From Bacteroidales bacterium (GTDB taxonomy: Bacteria; Bacteroidota; Bacteroidia; Bacteroidales; P3): a stretch of 44,608 bases of DNA. The translations under genes were made by a program, and so were the position numbers. The stretch spans positions 1 to 44,608 of the forward strand of contig JAISLH010000095.1 in assembly GCA_031260565.1 (NCBI GenBank), in the 5' to 3' direction. Of the stretch, positions 8,972-16,582 are shown piece after piece. Every line of letters starts with the position of its first letter. Position 1 is the first letter of the stretch. The notes beneath the pieces were generated by a model. It was not told where the DNA came from, made no database searches, and saw nothing but the letters and a program-made list of their open reading frames with translations.

Positions 8972-9180
8972 AGCTGCATCAATTCAATAAAACAGTTCGC
9001 AAACTCAACACTAAACACGAACCGAGTAAGCTCTCTGTGGGTAAAACAGACCTCAATTTCTTAGGAAATCTACGTCAATCTTGACATAGCGGTGGAAGTT
9101 TGATACACTTGGCACTCAAAACGTAATTATTCGGAGTTTGTCATTACTCCATTTATTGGTTGGTGCAGTTCTTTTTTTTG
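8972..9180 (+). ncRNA. ssrS: 6S RNA-like structured RNA
   Basis: A 19-bp closing helix with a single bulged C pairs 8972-8991 (AGCTGCATCAATTCAATAAA) with 9152-9170 (TTTATTGGTTGGTGCAGTT). An inner helix pairs GCAAACTC at 8999-9006 with GAGTTTGT at 9134-9141. A large central region lies between, and a run of eight T follows the closing helix as a terminator. Length of about 200 nt, a long rod with a central bubble, and the position after zapA all fit 6S RNA, which binds the housekeeping RNA polymerase and mimics an open promoter. No search against RNA models was possible. Confidence 0.72.
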
Positions 9181-9197
9181 TTTTGCAGGAGGTGATT

Positions 9198-9224
9198 ATG
9201 AAGGCAATTTTAACAAATATATAA
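9198..9224 (+). CDS. Possible 8-codon leader peptide before rny
   Basis: ATG at 9198 starts an 8-residue frame (MKAILTNI) ending at TAA 9224, 22 bases before rny. It is preceded at 5 bases or less by GGAGGTGATT, a full-length match to the anti-Shine-Dalgarno. This is notable because nearly every other gene in the window lacks such a site. It may be a leader peptide or a ribosome standby site; coding is unproven. Confidence 0.35.
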   Translation: MKAILTNI

Positions 9225-9246
9225 TTTAAATATAATTTAACAAAAG

Positions 9247-10791
9247 ATGAGTACAATAGTAACAGGAATCATTGTAGGAGTTGTAGGTTTAGGAATTGGA
9301 GCACTTGCGGCTACTACCATATTCACTAAAAAGCTACAGAAGCGTAGTCTGAAAGTATTGCAGGAAGCAGAGGAAAAGGCAGAGATTATCAAGAAGGAAA
9401 AGATGTTGGCGGCAAAGGAGAAGTTCTTTCAAATGAAATCTGAGCACGAAAAGCAGATGCAGGAACGCACTAATAAGGTTGTCCAGATTGAGAATAAGAT
9501 TAAGGAGCAGCAGCGTTCAAATAGCCAGAGGACAGAGGAGTTGCAAAAGAAAGGTAGTGAGCTTGCAGCAGCCAAAGAGAACCTTAATCGTCAGACAGAG
9601 CGTCTTGCTGTCAGGCAACAAGAGGTTGAAAAGACCTTTCGCCAGAGTGTAGAGCGTCTGGAGCATATAGCGGGGTTGTCAGCCGAGCAAGCAAAGGCTC
9701 AGTTGATAGAAACGCTTGTTGATGAAGCACGTTCGGAGGCTGCCGGTAAGATTATGGATATAGTGGAGGAAACAAAACTGACGGCAAACCAACAGGCTAA
9801 GAAAATCATTGTTCAGTCCATTCAAAGGACGGCGGCAGAGGTTGCGATAGAAAACACGGTTACGGTCTTCAACCTTGAAAATGAAGAGGTGAAGGGACGA
9901 ATTATAGGTCGTGAAGGACGTAATATTAGGACGATAGAGAGTTTAACGGGTGTTGAAATCATAATAGATGACTCACCTGACGCTATTCTGTTGTCGTGCT
10001 TTGACCCAGTACGCCGTGAAGTTGCCCGTTTGTCGTTGCATAAGTTGGTAACAGACGGACGTATTCATCCTGCCCGTATTGAAGAAGTAGTTGCTAAGAC
10101 CAAGAAGCAGCTTGAGCAGGAAGTGATAGAAATAGGAAAGAAGACCTGTATAGATTTGGGCATTGTCAATCTTCACCCTGAATTGATTAGAATGGTTGGT
10201 AAGATGAAGTATAGGTCGTCCTATGGTCAGAACCTTTTGCAGCACTCTCGCGAAGTAGCAAACTTATGTGCTACTATGGCATCTGAGCTTGGTCTTAACG
10301 CAAAAATAGCTAAGAGAGCTGGGCTGCTACATGACATTGGTAAGGTGCCGGACAGCGAACCAGAGTTACCTCACGCTCTTTTGGGAATGAAACTTGCCGA
10401 AAAATGCAAAGAGAAACCTGAAGTTTGTAATGCCATCGGTGCTCACCACGACGAAGCTGAAATGGATAGTCTTTATGCCCCTATTGTGCAGGTTTGTGAT
10501 GCTATTTCGGGTGCAAGACCGGGTGCAAGGCGAGAAGTTGTAGAGGCTTACATCAACCGATTGAACAAATTAGAAGAGTTGGCTATGTCTTATAATGGAG
10601 TAATGAAAACTTATGCTATCCAAGCGGGTAGAGAGTTGAGAGTAATAGTTGCTGCCGAAAAGATAAGTGACCAAGAAGCAAGCCAGTTATCATTTGATTT
10701 GTCAAAGAAAATACAGACTGAAATGGTATTTCCGGGAATGATAAAGGTAACGGTCATACGCGAAACAAGAGCAGTCAATTTTGCGAAATAG
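9247..10791 (+). CDS. rny: Ribonuclease Y
   Basis: RNase Y is a membrane-anchored endoribonuclease that starts mRNA decay. The 514-residue protein shows an N-terminal transmembrane helix ([20 protein letters not shown]), a long coiled coil (about 30-195), a KH RNA-binding domain ([19 protein letters not shown], about 215-270), and an HD metal-dependent hydrolase domain (HSREVANL ... [10 protein letters not shown] ... IGAHHDE, about 335-430). Length matches the family. It follows zapA and the 6S-like RNA, and ends in a strong hairpin terminator. Genes for RNase Y, RNase G and a 6S-like RNA cluster in this 5-kb stretch. Confidence 0.96.
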   Translation: MSTIVTGIIVGVVGLGIGALAATTIFTKKLQKRSLKVLQEAEEKAEIIKKEKMLAAKEKFFQMKSEHEKQMQERTNKVVQIENKIKEQQRSNSQRTEELQKKGSELAAAKENLNRQTERLAVRQQEVEKTFRQSVERLEHIAGLSAEQAKAQLIETLVDEARSEAAGKIMDIVEETKLTANQQAKKIIVQSIQRTAAEVAIENTVTVFNLENEEVKGRIIGREGRNIRTIESLTGVEIIIDDSPDAILLSCFDPVRREVARLSLHKLVTDGRIHPARIEEVVAKTKKQLEQEVIEIGKKTCIDLGIVNLHPELIRMVGKMKYRSSYGQNLLQHSREVANLCATMASELGLNAKIAKRAGLLHDIGKVPDSEPELPHALLGMKLAEKCKEKPEVCNAIGAHHDEAEMDSLYAPIVQVCDAISGARPGARREVVEAYINRLNKLEELAMSYNGVMKTYAIQAGRELRVIVAAEKISDQEASQLSFDLSKKIQTEMVFPGMIKVTVIRETRAVNFAK

Positions 10792-10818
10792 CGCGTGTAG
10801 GCTAACGCAATTATACGC

Positions 10819-10854
10819 AAAACGGAGAGATGTTAAAGTCTCTCCGTTTTTTAT
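10819..10854 (+). terminator. Intrinsic terminator of rny
   Basis: AACGGAGAGA and TCTCTCCGTT form a perfect 10-bp stem with an 8-base loop, followed by T-rich sequence. It lies between the convergent rny and ssb genes. Confidence 0.9.
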
Positions 10855-10884
10855 AATTATTGATTTATCACGACTCACCTTATG

Positions 10885-11343
10885 CTATAAAGGTAAATCG
10901 TCAAATGAATTAAGCCTGTCGGTTTGGTTGAGAAGTACTGACATATTATCTATTTCAGGTGCTTGCTCTCCAAAGATTATTTTGGCAATAGAGTCTTCTT
11001 TTGGTTTTTGATAAGAGTTTTTGGAAAGGATTTGAAGTTGAGAAGCTATAATTTCTACTTCCTTGCGATTGTTTCCAGCTTTGTCTTCCCAAGTATGATA
11101 GCTTAGATAGCCCTCAACATAAAGCAATGCTCCTTTTGTAACATATTGCTCAACAATGTCGGCTAAATTTCTCCAACAAACGACATTATGCCATTGTGTA
11201 TTTTCGGTCTTTTCCCAGCTTTTAGATGTATGATGAATTGTAGTGGCTAATGAAAAAATTGCCTTCTTTGTTTCGTTAAACATTAAAATATCGGGGGTTA
11301 CACCTACGTTACCGATGAGAATTACTTTGTTTATTCCTGCCAT
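10885..11343 (-). CDS. ssb: Single-stranded DNA-binding protein
   Basis: SSB coats single-stranded DNA in replication and recombination. The 152-residue protein has the OB-fold N-terminus (MAGINKVILIGNVGVTPDI), the WHNVVCWRNLADIVEQYVTK core, and an acidic C-terminal tip SFDDLPL, a variant of the usual DDIPF partner-binding tail. The linker is short and lacks the Gly/Gln-rich tract of many SSBs. ATG 11343 is 20 bases after a TACCTTTG element. It is divergent from the HU gene. Confidence 0.93.
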   Translation of the reverse strand: MAGINKVILIGNVGVTPDILMFNETKKAIFSLATTIHHTSKSWEKTENTQWHNVVCWRNLADIVEQYVTKGALLYVEGYLSYHTWEDKAGNNRKEVEIIASQLQILSKNSYQKPKEDSIAKIIFGEQAPEIDNMSVLLNQTDRLNSFDDLPL

Positions 11344-11363
11344 TATTTATACGTTTTAGACTG

Positions 11364-11371
11364 CAAAGGTA
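11364..11371 (-). promoter_or_regulatory. -7 element of ssb
   Basis: TACCTTTG followed by C on the minus strand, 20 bases before the ssb ATG. Confidence 0.65.
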
Positions 11372-11412
11372 ATTTTTTTTTTGCTAAAACGTTTGCATAT
11401 CAGTTTTTTTTG

Positions 11413-11420
11413 TATCTTTG
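11413..11420 (+). promoter_or_regulatory. -7 element of the HU gene
   Basis: TATCTTTG followed by C, with T-rich DNA upstream. The leader to ATG 11492 is about 65 bases. Confidence 0.65.
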
Positions 11421-11491
11421 CACCCTCAAATCGTTGAAAAAATGATGTTTGAAAGTAATAATGTTTAATTAATAAGTAAAATTAAAATCGT

Positions 11492-11782
11492 ATGACAAAA
11501 GCAGAAATTATTGCGGCTATCGCAAAAAAAACAGGAGTAGAAAAAGCAAGTGTTGCTGTCTCCGTTGAAGCGTTTATGGACGTTTTGAAAAATTCTTTGA
11601 TAAAGGGTGAAGCAGTTTATTTAAGAGGCTTTGGTAGCTTTATTATTAAGAAAAGAGCGGCTAAAACAGGTCGTAACATCTCTAAAAACACTACAATCAA
11701 AATTCCGGCTCACAATGTTCCTTCATTCAAGCCTGCTAAATCGTTTGTTAGTGAAGTTAAGGCTAAAGTAAAAGTTAAATAA
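11492..11782 (+). CDS. HU-family DNA-binding protein
   Basis: A 96-residue nucleoid protein of the HU/IHF family. It begins MTKAEIIAAIAKKTGVEK, has the VYLRGFGSFIIKKR turn, and the DNA-binding arm (GRNISKNTTIKIPAHNVPSF) that normally contains the intercalating proline. The C-terminus is Lys-rich (KAKVKVK). Its stop is 7 bases before the tiny basic-protein gene, so the two are likely co-transcribed. Confidence 0.93.
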   Translation: MTKAEIIAAIAKKTGVEKASVAVSVEAFMDVLKNSLIKGEAVYLRGFGSFIIKKRAAKTGRNISKNTTIKIPAHNVPSFKPAKSFVSEVKAKVKVK

Positions 11783-11789
11783 GAATATC

Positions 11790-11879
11790 ATGCCAAGCGG
11801 AAAAAAAAGAAAAGGTCACAAAATGGCTACTCACAAACGAAAAAAACGTTTGCGTAAGAATAGACACAAGAAGAAGTAA
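11790..11879 (+). CDS. 29-aa very basic protein, AURKAIP1/COX24-like
   Basis: ATG 11790 begins MPSGKKRKGHKMATHKRKKR and ends LRKNRHKKK at TAA 11879. More than half the residues are Lys, Arg or His. The pattern matches the short AURKAIP1/COX24-domain proteins that recur in Bacteroidetes. The domain is related to mitochondrial ribosomal protein mS38, so a ribosome-associated role is plausible but is inferred here. It sits 7 bases after the HU gene. Confidence 0.75.
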   Translation: MPSGKKRKGHKMATHKRKKRLRKNRHKKK

Positions 11880-11884
11880 TTGAA

Positions 11885-11938
11885 ATTCATTCGGCAGCAA
11901 GGATAGTTTTTTGCTATTGCTGAGTATGCCGAGTGAAT
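11885..11938 (+). promoter_or_regulatory. Long hairpin in the RNase G leader
   Basis: ATTCATTCGGCA (11885-11896) pairs with TGCCGAGTGAAT (11927-11938) with one G-U pair. Nested inside is GCAAGGATAG against GCTATTGC. There is no T-tract, so it is more likely a stability or regulatory element than a terminator. Confidence 0.55.
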
Positions 11939-11945
11939 AATGTAA

Positions 11946-11987
11946 CGCGAAGCATTGATGAAACATAGTTATTGCTTCGCTTTTTTT
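11946..11987 (+). terminator. Intrinsic terminator or attenuator before RNase G
   Basis: GCGAAGCA and TGCTTCGC form an 8-bp stem followed by seven T, only 22 bases before the RNase G start. I see no -7 element between it and the gene, so readthrough or attenuation is possible. Confidence 0.75.
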
Positions 11988-12009
11988 AATTTATAATAAA
12001 CAAACTCCA

Positions 12010-13548
12010 TTGGATAAAGATTTAATTATAGATGTAAGCGATTCGGGAGTTGAAATAGCTTTACTTGAAGATAAGCAGCTTGTAGAGTTTCATCAGGAAA
12101 AAGCAGACAAGCATCATTTGGTTGGTGACATTTATCTTGGTATTGTAAAGAAGGTTATGCCGTCACTCAATGCAGCGTTTGTTGATGTGGGACACGAAAA
12201 AGAAGGTTTTTTGCATTTCTCAGACTTGGGTTTAAAGTTTAGAAAGATTGCAAAATTTACTCGCAATGCCTTAAACTCAAACACCGATACCAACGTCAGG
12301 GAAGCCAATTTGGAAAAGAATGGGCAGATAGCCTCTGTCTTAAAGCAAGGGCAAATCATAATAGTTCAAATCACCAAAGAAGCCATTTCTACAAAGGGAC
12401 CTCGCCTATCTTGTGAGATTTCATTTGCAGGACGCTTTGTGGTTTTAGTGCCTTTTGCAAATACTATTTCCATATCTAAAAAGATAAAGGAATTGACGGA
12501 AAGAGATCGGTTGAAGCGTCTTATCAATAGTATAAAAGACCCTGAGTCCGGTATTATAATAAGGACTACGGCAGAAGGCAAAAGTGTCGCCGAATTAGAC
12601 GCAGACCTCAAAGACCTTACTGACAAATGGGATAATCTCAAAAAGAAACTCTCCAAAACCTTACCACCTGCCAAACTTATGTCTGAAGTAGATAAATCCA
12701 CTGCTATATTGAGGGATTTTCTTTCAGGCGAATTCAACAACATTTATGTCAATCAACAGGATACTTATGAAGAGTTGCGACACTATATTCATAGTATATA
12801 TCCTGAAAAAGGGAGCATATTAAAGCTATACAAACAACCTACTCCAATCTTCGAAAACTTCAATATAGCCAATCAAATCCGCAGTTCTTTCGGCAAGGTC
12901 GTTACCGTTCGTAGTGGTATCTATGTTGTGATAGAGCAGACGGAGGCGTTATGCGTCATTGATGTTAATAGCGGCAACAAGGTTAAGGATTCCGAAAATC
13001 AGGAAGAAAATCTATATATCGTCAATTGTGAGGCAGCCATTGCCATTGCAAGGCAGCTAAGGCTAAGAGACATTGGCGGTATTATCGTCATAGATTTCAT
13101 TGATATGAATTCTTTAGAGCACCGAAGACTTCTCTACCAAAAGATGGAAGAGGAAATGAGAAAAGACAGGTCGCGCCACACCATACTTCCTTTAAGCAAA
13201 TTCGGTTTGATGCAAATCACTCGTCATCGTGTTAAGCCTCTGATAGAGGTTAATGTGTCGGAAGTTTGCCCTATTTGCGAAGGCACAGGCAAGGTTAAAT
13301 CCTCCTTAGCGGTGATTAGCGACATAGAAAACGACCTTAAATATTTGGCACAAGAGCAAAACGAAAAGCACCTCACCATTGTTACTCACCCATTCGTCTA
13401 TGCCTATATCACAAAGGGCTTATTCAAATCCATAAGGCGGCAGTGGGGTAAAAAGTACAAAGTAGAGTTAGTGGCGAGCAAGTCTGACACATTAGGCTTG
13501 TTTGAATATCAATTTCTCAATCGCTCAAGCGAAATCATAAAGCTATAA
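12010..13548 (+). CDS. rng: Ribonuclease G/E family endoribonuclease
   Basis: RNase E/G enzymes cut single-stranded RNA in rRNA maturation and mRNA decay. The 512-residue protein has an N-terminal S1-type domain (VGDIYLGIVKKVMPSLNAAF ... GFLHFSDLG, about 35-125), the catalytic acidic motifs (CVIDVNSGN and GGIIVIDFIDMN) and the zinc-link (CPICEGTG). Length fits RNase G rather than the longer RNase E. No in-frame ATG fits; TTG 12010 gives MDKDLIIDVSDSGVEIALLE, the usual family beginning. Two hairpins precede it, one terminator-like, which suggests control by readthrough. Confidence 0.93.
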   Translation: MDKDLIIDVSDSGVEIALLEDKQLVEFHQEKADKHHLVGDIYLGIVKKVMPSLNAAFVDVGHEKEGFLHFSDLGLKFRKIAKFTRNALNSNTDTNVREANLEKNGQIASVLKQGQIIIVQITKEAISTKGPRLSCEISFAGRFVVLVPFANTISISKKIKELTERDRLKRLINSIKDPESGIIIRTTAEGKSVAELDADLKDLTDKWDNLKKKLSKTLPPAKLMSEVDKSTAILRDFLSGEFNNIYVNQQDTYEELRHYIHSIYPEKGSILKLYKQPTPIFENFNIANQIRSSFGKVVTVRSGIYVVIEQTEALCVIDVNSGNKVKDSENQEENLYIVNCEAAIAIARQLRLRDIGGIIVIDFIDMNSLEHRRLLYQKMEEEMRKDRSRHTILPLSKFGLMQITRHRVKPLIEVNVSEVCPICEGTGKVKSSLAVISDIENDLKYLAQEQNEKHLTIVTHPFVYAYITKGLFKSIRRQWGKKYKVELVASKSDTLGLFEYQFLNRSSEIIKL

Positions 13549-13586
13549 CCCCGACTTTAAGGGAAGTTTATAACCTCACACAACTT

Positions 13587-13622
13587 AAAAGTACGTATTT
13601 CCTTTTGAAGATACGTACTTTT
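13587..13622. terminator. Bidirectional terminator
   Basis: AAAAGTACGTAT and ATACGTACTTTT form a perfect 12-bp inverted repeat with a 12-base loop. It lies between the convergent RNase G and leucine-rich-repeat genes. Confidence 0.85.
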
Positions 13623-13675
13623 GGTTTATATCATCCTGCAAATAACAGCAGTTAATACAACAATCTCAAACGATT

Positions 13676-14626
13676 TTATTCTACTACAAACTTCTTTGTC
13701 ATTACGCCTTTGTCAGTATAAACTTTCACAACATAGTTACCTTTTGCAAAGTTGCTAACATCTATCGTTGTTGTCATACCTGCATAAACCTTTTGCCCCA
13801 AAAGATTAAATATTTCAATACTTTCAACCTTACCAAAGCAACCAATATTCAATACATTTTTTATTGGATTTGGATAAATGCTAACCTCTACCACATCATC
13901 AACATCATTCAAACTATTTTCTGTAAAGCATTCCCCATAATTAAACTCACTCCAATACTGAGCAGCTAGATAATCACCTAAGCTAACACAAGGAACATAG
14001 AAAACAGCATTAGCACCTATACCAGAAAAAGTACTATCATATACAGTTGATGGTGTAATAGCATTGCTTGTTACTGACGTTAAATCGCTACAATTATGAA
14101 AAGCATAATTTCCAATTGACGAAACAGAATTACCAATAGTTACTGATGCTAAACCACTACAATTATAAAAAGCATAATTTCCAATTGACGTAACAGAATT
14201 AGGAATAGTTACTGACGTCAAACCACTACAACCATAAAAAGCCCAATCTACAATTGACATAACAGAATTACCAATAGTTACTGATGTTAAACTCCCACAC
14301 TCATAAAAAGCACCAGCTCCAATTGACGTTACAGAATTACCAATAGTTACTGACGTTAAATCAATACAACTAGAAAAAGCACCAGCTCCAATTGATGTTA
14401 CAGAATAAGCATTTCCATTATAAACCACAAATGAAGGAATTATAACACTTCCACTATAATATACGTAACTCTCGTACGTTACCGCTACTGTCATCGGAGC
14501 AGTTACCGATGTGATGTTGTAATAAATTGTCTTTCCGTCATCATTCATAGCGGAAAAATCATAAGCCTTTGCATTAAAGGCGAGTCCAAAACAGCATATA
14601 GCTGCGAAGAGGATAATTTTTTTCAT
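13676..14626 (-). CDS. BspA-type leucine-rich-repeat protein with T9SS sorting domain
   Basis: A 316-residue predicted surface protein. The signal peptide is [21 protein letters not shown]. About six 23-residue BspA/LRR_5 repeats follow ([18 protein letters not shown] type, about 60-200), then a short linker and a C-terminal type IX sorting domain ([13 protein letters not shown] ... [20 protein letters not shown]). It is close to the broken 1,000-residue gene at 3724-6819: the mature N-termini and the C-terminal tails are nearly the same, and this one has fewer repeats. Proteins of this type bind host or extracellular ligands in oral and gut Bacteroidetes; the ligand here is unknown. A TATTTTTG promoter element lies about 35 bases upstream. 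Confidence 0.9.
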   Translation of the reverse strand: MKKIILFAAICCFGLAFNAKAYDFSAMNDDGKTIYYNITSVTAPMTVAVTYESYVYYSGSVIIPSFVVYNGNAYSVTSIGAGAFSSCIDLTSVTIGNSVTSIGAGAFYECGSLTSVTIGNSVMSIVDWAFYGCSGLTSVTIPNSVTSIGNYAFYNCSGLASVTIGNSVSSIGNYAFHNCSDLTSVTSNAITPSTVYDSTFSGIGANAVFYVPCVSLGDYLAAQYWSEFNYGECFTENSLNDVDDVVEVSIYPNPIKNVLNIGCFGKVESIEIFNLLGQKVYAGMTTTIDVSNFAKGNYVVKVYTDKGVMTKKFVVE

Positions 14627-14660
14627 ATTATTTCTGTTTTTATCATTCTATTTTGAGTGG

Positions 14661-14668
14661 CAAAAATA
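14661..14668 (-). promoter_or_regulatory. -7 element of the 316-aa leucine-rich-repeat gene
   Basis: TATTTTTG followed by C on the minus strand, about 35 bases before ATG 14626. Confidence 0.55.
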
Positions 14669-14734
14669 CCTCTTTTTTTTGAAACAGTAAAATAAATCGT
14701 CATTTTCGTCAAAACCAAACTCTGCCTTATTTTC

Positions 14735-14813
14735 CTAAAGTGGCGTTTCAGCGTCACGAAACGCCACTTTAGAAAATTAAAACGGCGTTTCGTTCTGACG
14801 AAGTGGTGTTTGG
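14735..14813. repeat. 21-bp-period array, AAACGCC family
   Basis: AAAGTGGCGTTT, AAACGCCACTTT and AACGGCGTTT alternate in orientation about every 21 bp. Bases 14735-14791 are the exact reverse complement of 43671-43727 (57 of 57). Confidence 0.9.
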
Positions 14814-15065
14814 GTAAAATCGTATTAAAAAATGGGCAAAATTAAGTGAAAAAAGGGTGTTTTTAATCTGTTTTTTGACAAAATTTATGCTAAAAATGGC
14901 TTGTTTTTATGAGTGTTTTGTATAAATTAAATGAGATAAAGATGTAATTATTTAGTCTATTTTTAAAGCAATTTTACACATCATTTTAACAATCTAAGGA
15001 TAAATGAAAATGATGATTGGTTTTGTTTTATTAAAGGCAAACTATGTTGTTTTGAACAAATGTCG

Positions 15066-15073
15066 TACTTTTG
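15066..15073 (+). promoter_or_regulatory. -7 element of the trkH pair
   Basis: TACTTTTG followed by C, 33 bases before the first trkH ATG; a TTG lies at about 15047. Confidence 0.65.
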
Positions 15074-15106
15074 CAGGCGTTAAAAAGAGTAATTTGTAAT
15101 TAAATA

Positions 15107-16579
15107 ATGTCGCAACGCTTCAACCATCAGCTATTCCTTTACGTCATAGGAGTCCTGTTGCTGTTCTTTTCGGTGGCTTTTATTGCTCCTGCGGTAGTGG
15201 GCTTCATTTATTTTGAGGCTTGCTCTTGGGTTTTTGTCTTCTGCTCCGTTAGCTGCTTTATGGTAGGAACTCTTCTCAAGCAAGCCTACGCTAAACATAA
15301 GCCATTCTTGTCAAAACGTGACGGACGATTGACAATAGGGCTGTCGTGGATACTGCTGCCTGTCGTGGGGGCTGTGCCTTATACCTTTCTCGGTGATTAT
15401 TTTAGCGCGTTAGATGCTCTTTTTGAATCCTTTTCTGGCTTCACCACAACAGGCTCTTCGCTTATCACCACCTTCATCGGCATACCCAAAGCAATATTGT
15501 TTTGGAGGGCTTTAACTCAATGGATAGGTTGCTTAGGCTTTATTTTCATTCTCATCTCCCTTATGCCATCTCTGCGAAACGATGTGCAGAATTTCTTCAA
15601 CATAGAGTTTGATTCCATAAACAGCAGCAAGGTTAAGCCTCATCTTCGCACCACTATATATATGATTTTTATCATTTACCTGCTCATAAGTGGCGTTTGC
15701 TTCGTGGCTTTGCTGGCTGCAAAAATGGATACCTTCAATGCCCTTTGCTATACCTTTACTACCGTCTCAACAGGCGGCTTTATGTTTAATGATGGCGGGG
15801 CAGGCGTCTTTTCTCCGTCTATCAGGGTGGTGTTGATGAGTGTTATGTTTCTGTCAGGTATCAGTTACTACCTGCTTTACTTCCTTATAACCTCAAAACG
15901 CAGACTTCTCTTCCACGATGAGCAAGTCAGAGTGTATTCAAAACTCATACTGATTGCCTCGTTGATACTTTCGCTTTTCTTCTATTTCAAAACAGACTTC
16001 TCAACAGACATACATGCCATTCTTGCCACTATAAGCAAAAGTTTCTTCTATATCATATCGGCTGTTAGCACCACAGGGTATAGCTTCTCAAGCCAAAGCC
16101 TGCCGTTATTTGCCTCTGTCTTCATAGTCTTCCTTATGTTTATCGGAGGCTGTTCTGCATCTTCCTCTACGGGTTTAAAGATTGTGCGTGTTACTATCCT
16201 TGCCCGTTATACTACGGCTGCTATCAAGCGGTTGCTCTTCCCTCACAGTGTCCTGCCTGTAAGATTTAACCACTCTGCCATAAAGGACGACAGCGTTAAT
16301 ATGATATTTGGCTTCTTCTTTCTCTACATTATTATATGCGTGGTAGGGGCAGCACTGATAACAATGAGTGGTATAAGCTTTGACGATGCCTTTATGATAG
16401 CCTCCGCCAATATAAACAATGTAGGAGGTCTTGGCGAAGAAGTAGCAAGTAGTAGCTTCACTTACGCTTCAACAAACTCTGGGGCTAAGGTCATCATCAT
16501 TGCTCTTATGTTAATAGGCAGGCTGGAGATTTATTCTTTCTTTGCTTTGTTTTCACGTTCAATTTGGTCAAGGAGATAG
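15107..16579 (+). CDS. TrkH-family potassium uptake protein, copy 1
   Basis: TrkH proteins form the membrane channel of Trk/Ktr potassium uptake systems. The 490-residue product has about ten membrane helices and four pore loops. Filter 1 (SGFTTTGSS), filter 2 (TTVSTGGFM) and filter 3 (SAVSTTGYS) match the family. Filter 4 reads NINNVGGLGEE and lacks the usual GPG. The intramembrane loop before the gate is GGCSASSSTGLKIVR. The second trkH begins 3 bases after its stop. No TrkA regulatory subunit is encoded in the window. Confidence 0.9.
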   Translation: MSQRFNHQLFLYVIGVLLLFFSVAFIAPAVVGFIYFEACSWVFVFCSVSCFMVGTLLKQAYAKHKPFLSKRDGRLTIGLSWILLPVVGAVPYTFLGDYFSALDALFESFSGFTTTGSSLITTFIGIPKAILFWRALTQWIGCLGFIFILISLMPSLRNDVQNFFNIEFDSINSSKVKPHLRTTIYMIFIIYLLISGVCFVALLAAKMDTFNALCYTFTTVSTGGFMFNDGGAGVFSPSIRVVLMSVMFLSGISYYLLYFLITSKRRLLFHDEQVRVYSKLILIASLILSLFFYFKTDFSTDIHAILATISKSFFYIISAVSTTGYSFSSQSLPLFASVFIVFLMFIGGCSASSSTGLKIVRVTILARYTTAAIKRLLFPHSVLPVRFNHSAIKDDSVNMIFGFFFLYIIICVVGAALITMSGISFDDAFMIASANINNVGGLGEEVASSSFTYASTNSGAKVIIIALMLIGRLEIYSFFALFSRSIWSRR

Positions 16580-16582
16580 AAG

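Larger units (their letters stand above)
14627..15106. other. 480-bp intergenic region with a repeat array
   Basis: It holds the leucine-rich-repeat promoter, the AAACGCC array at 14735-14813, about 240 bp of AT-rich DNA in which I see nothing, and the trkH promoter. Confidence 0.6.
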
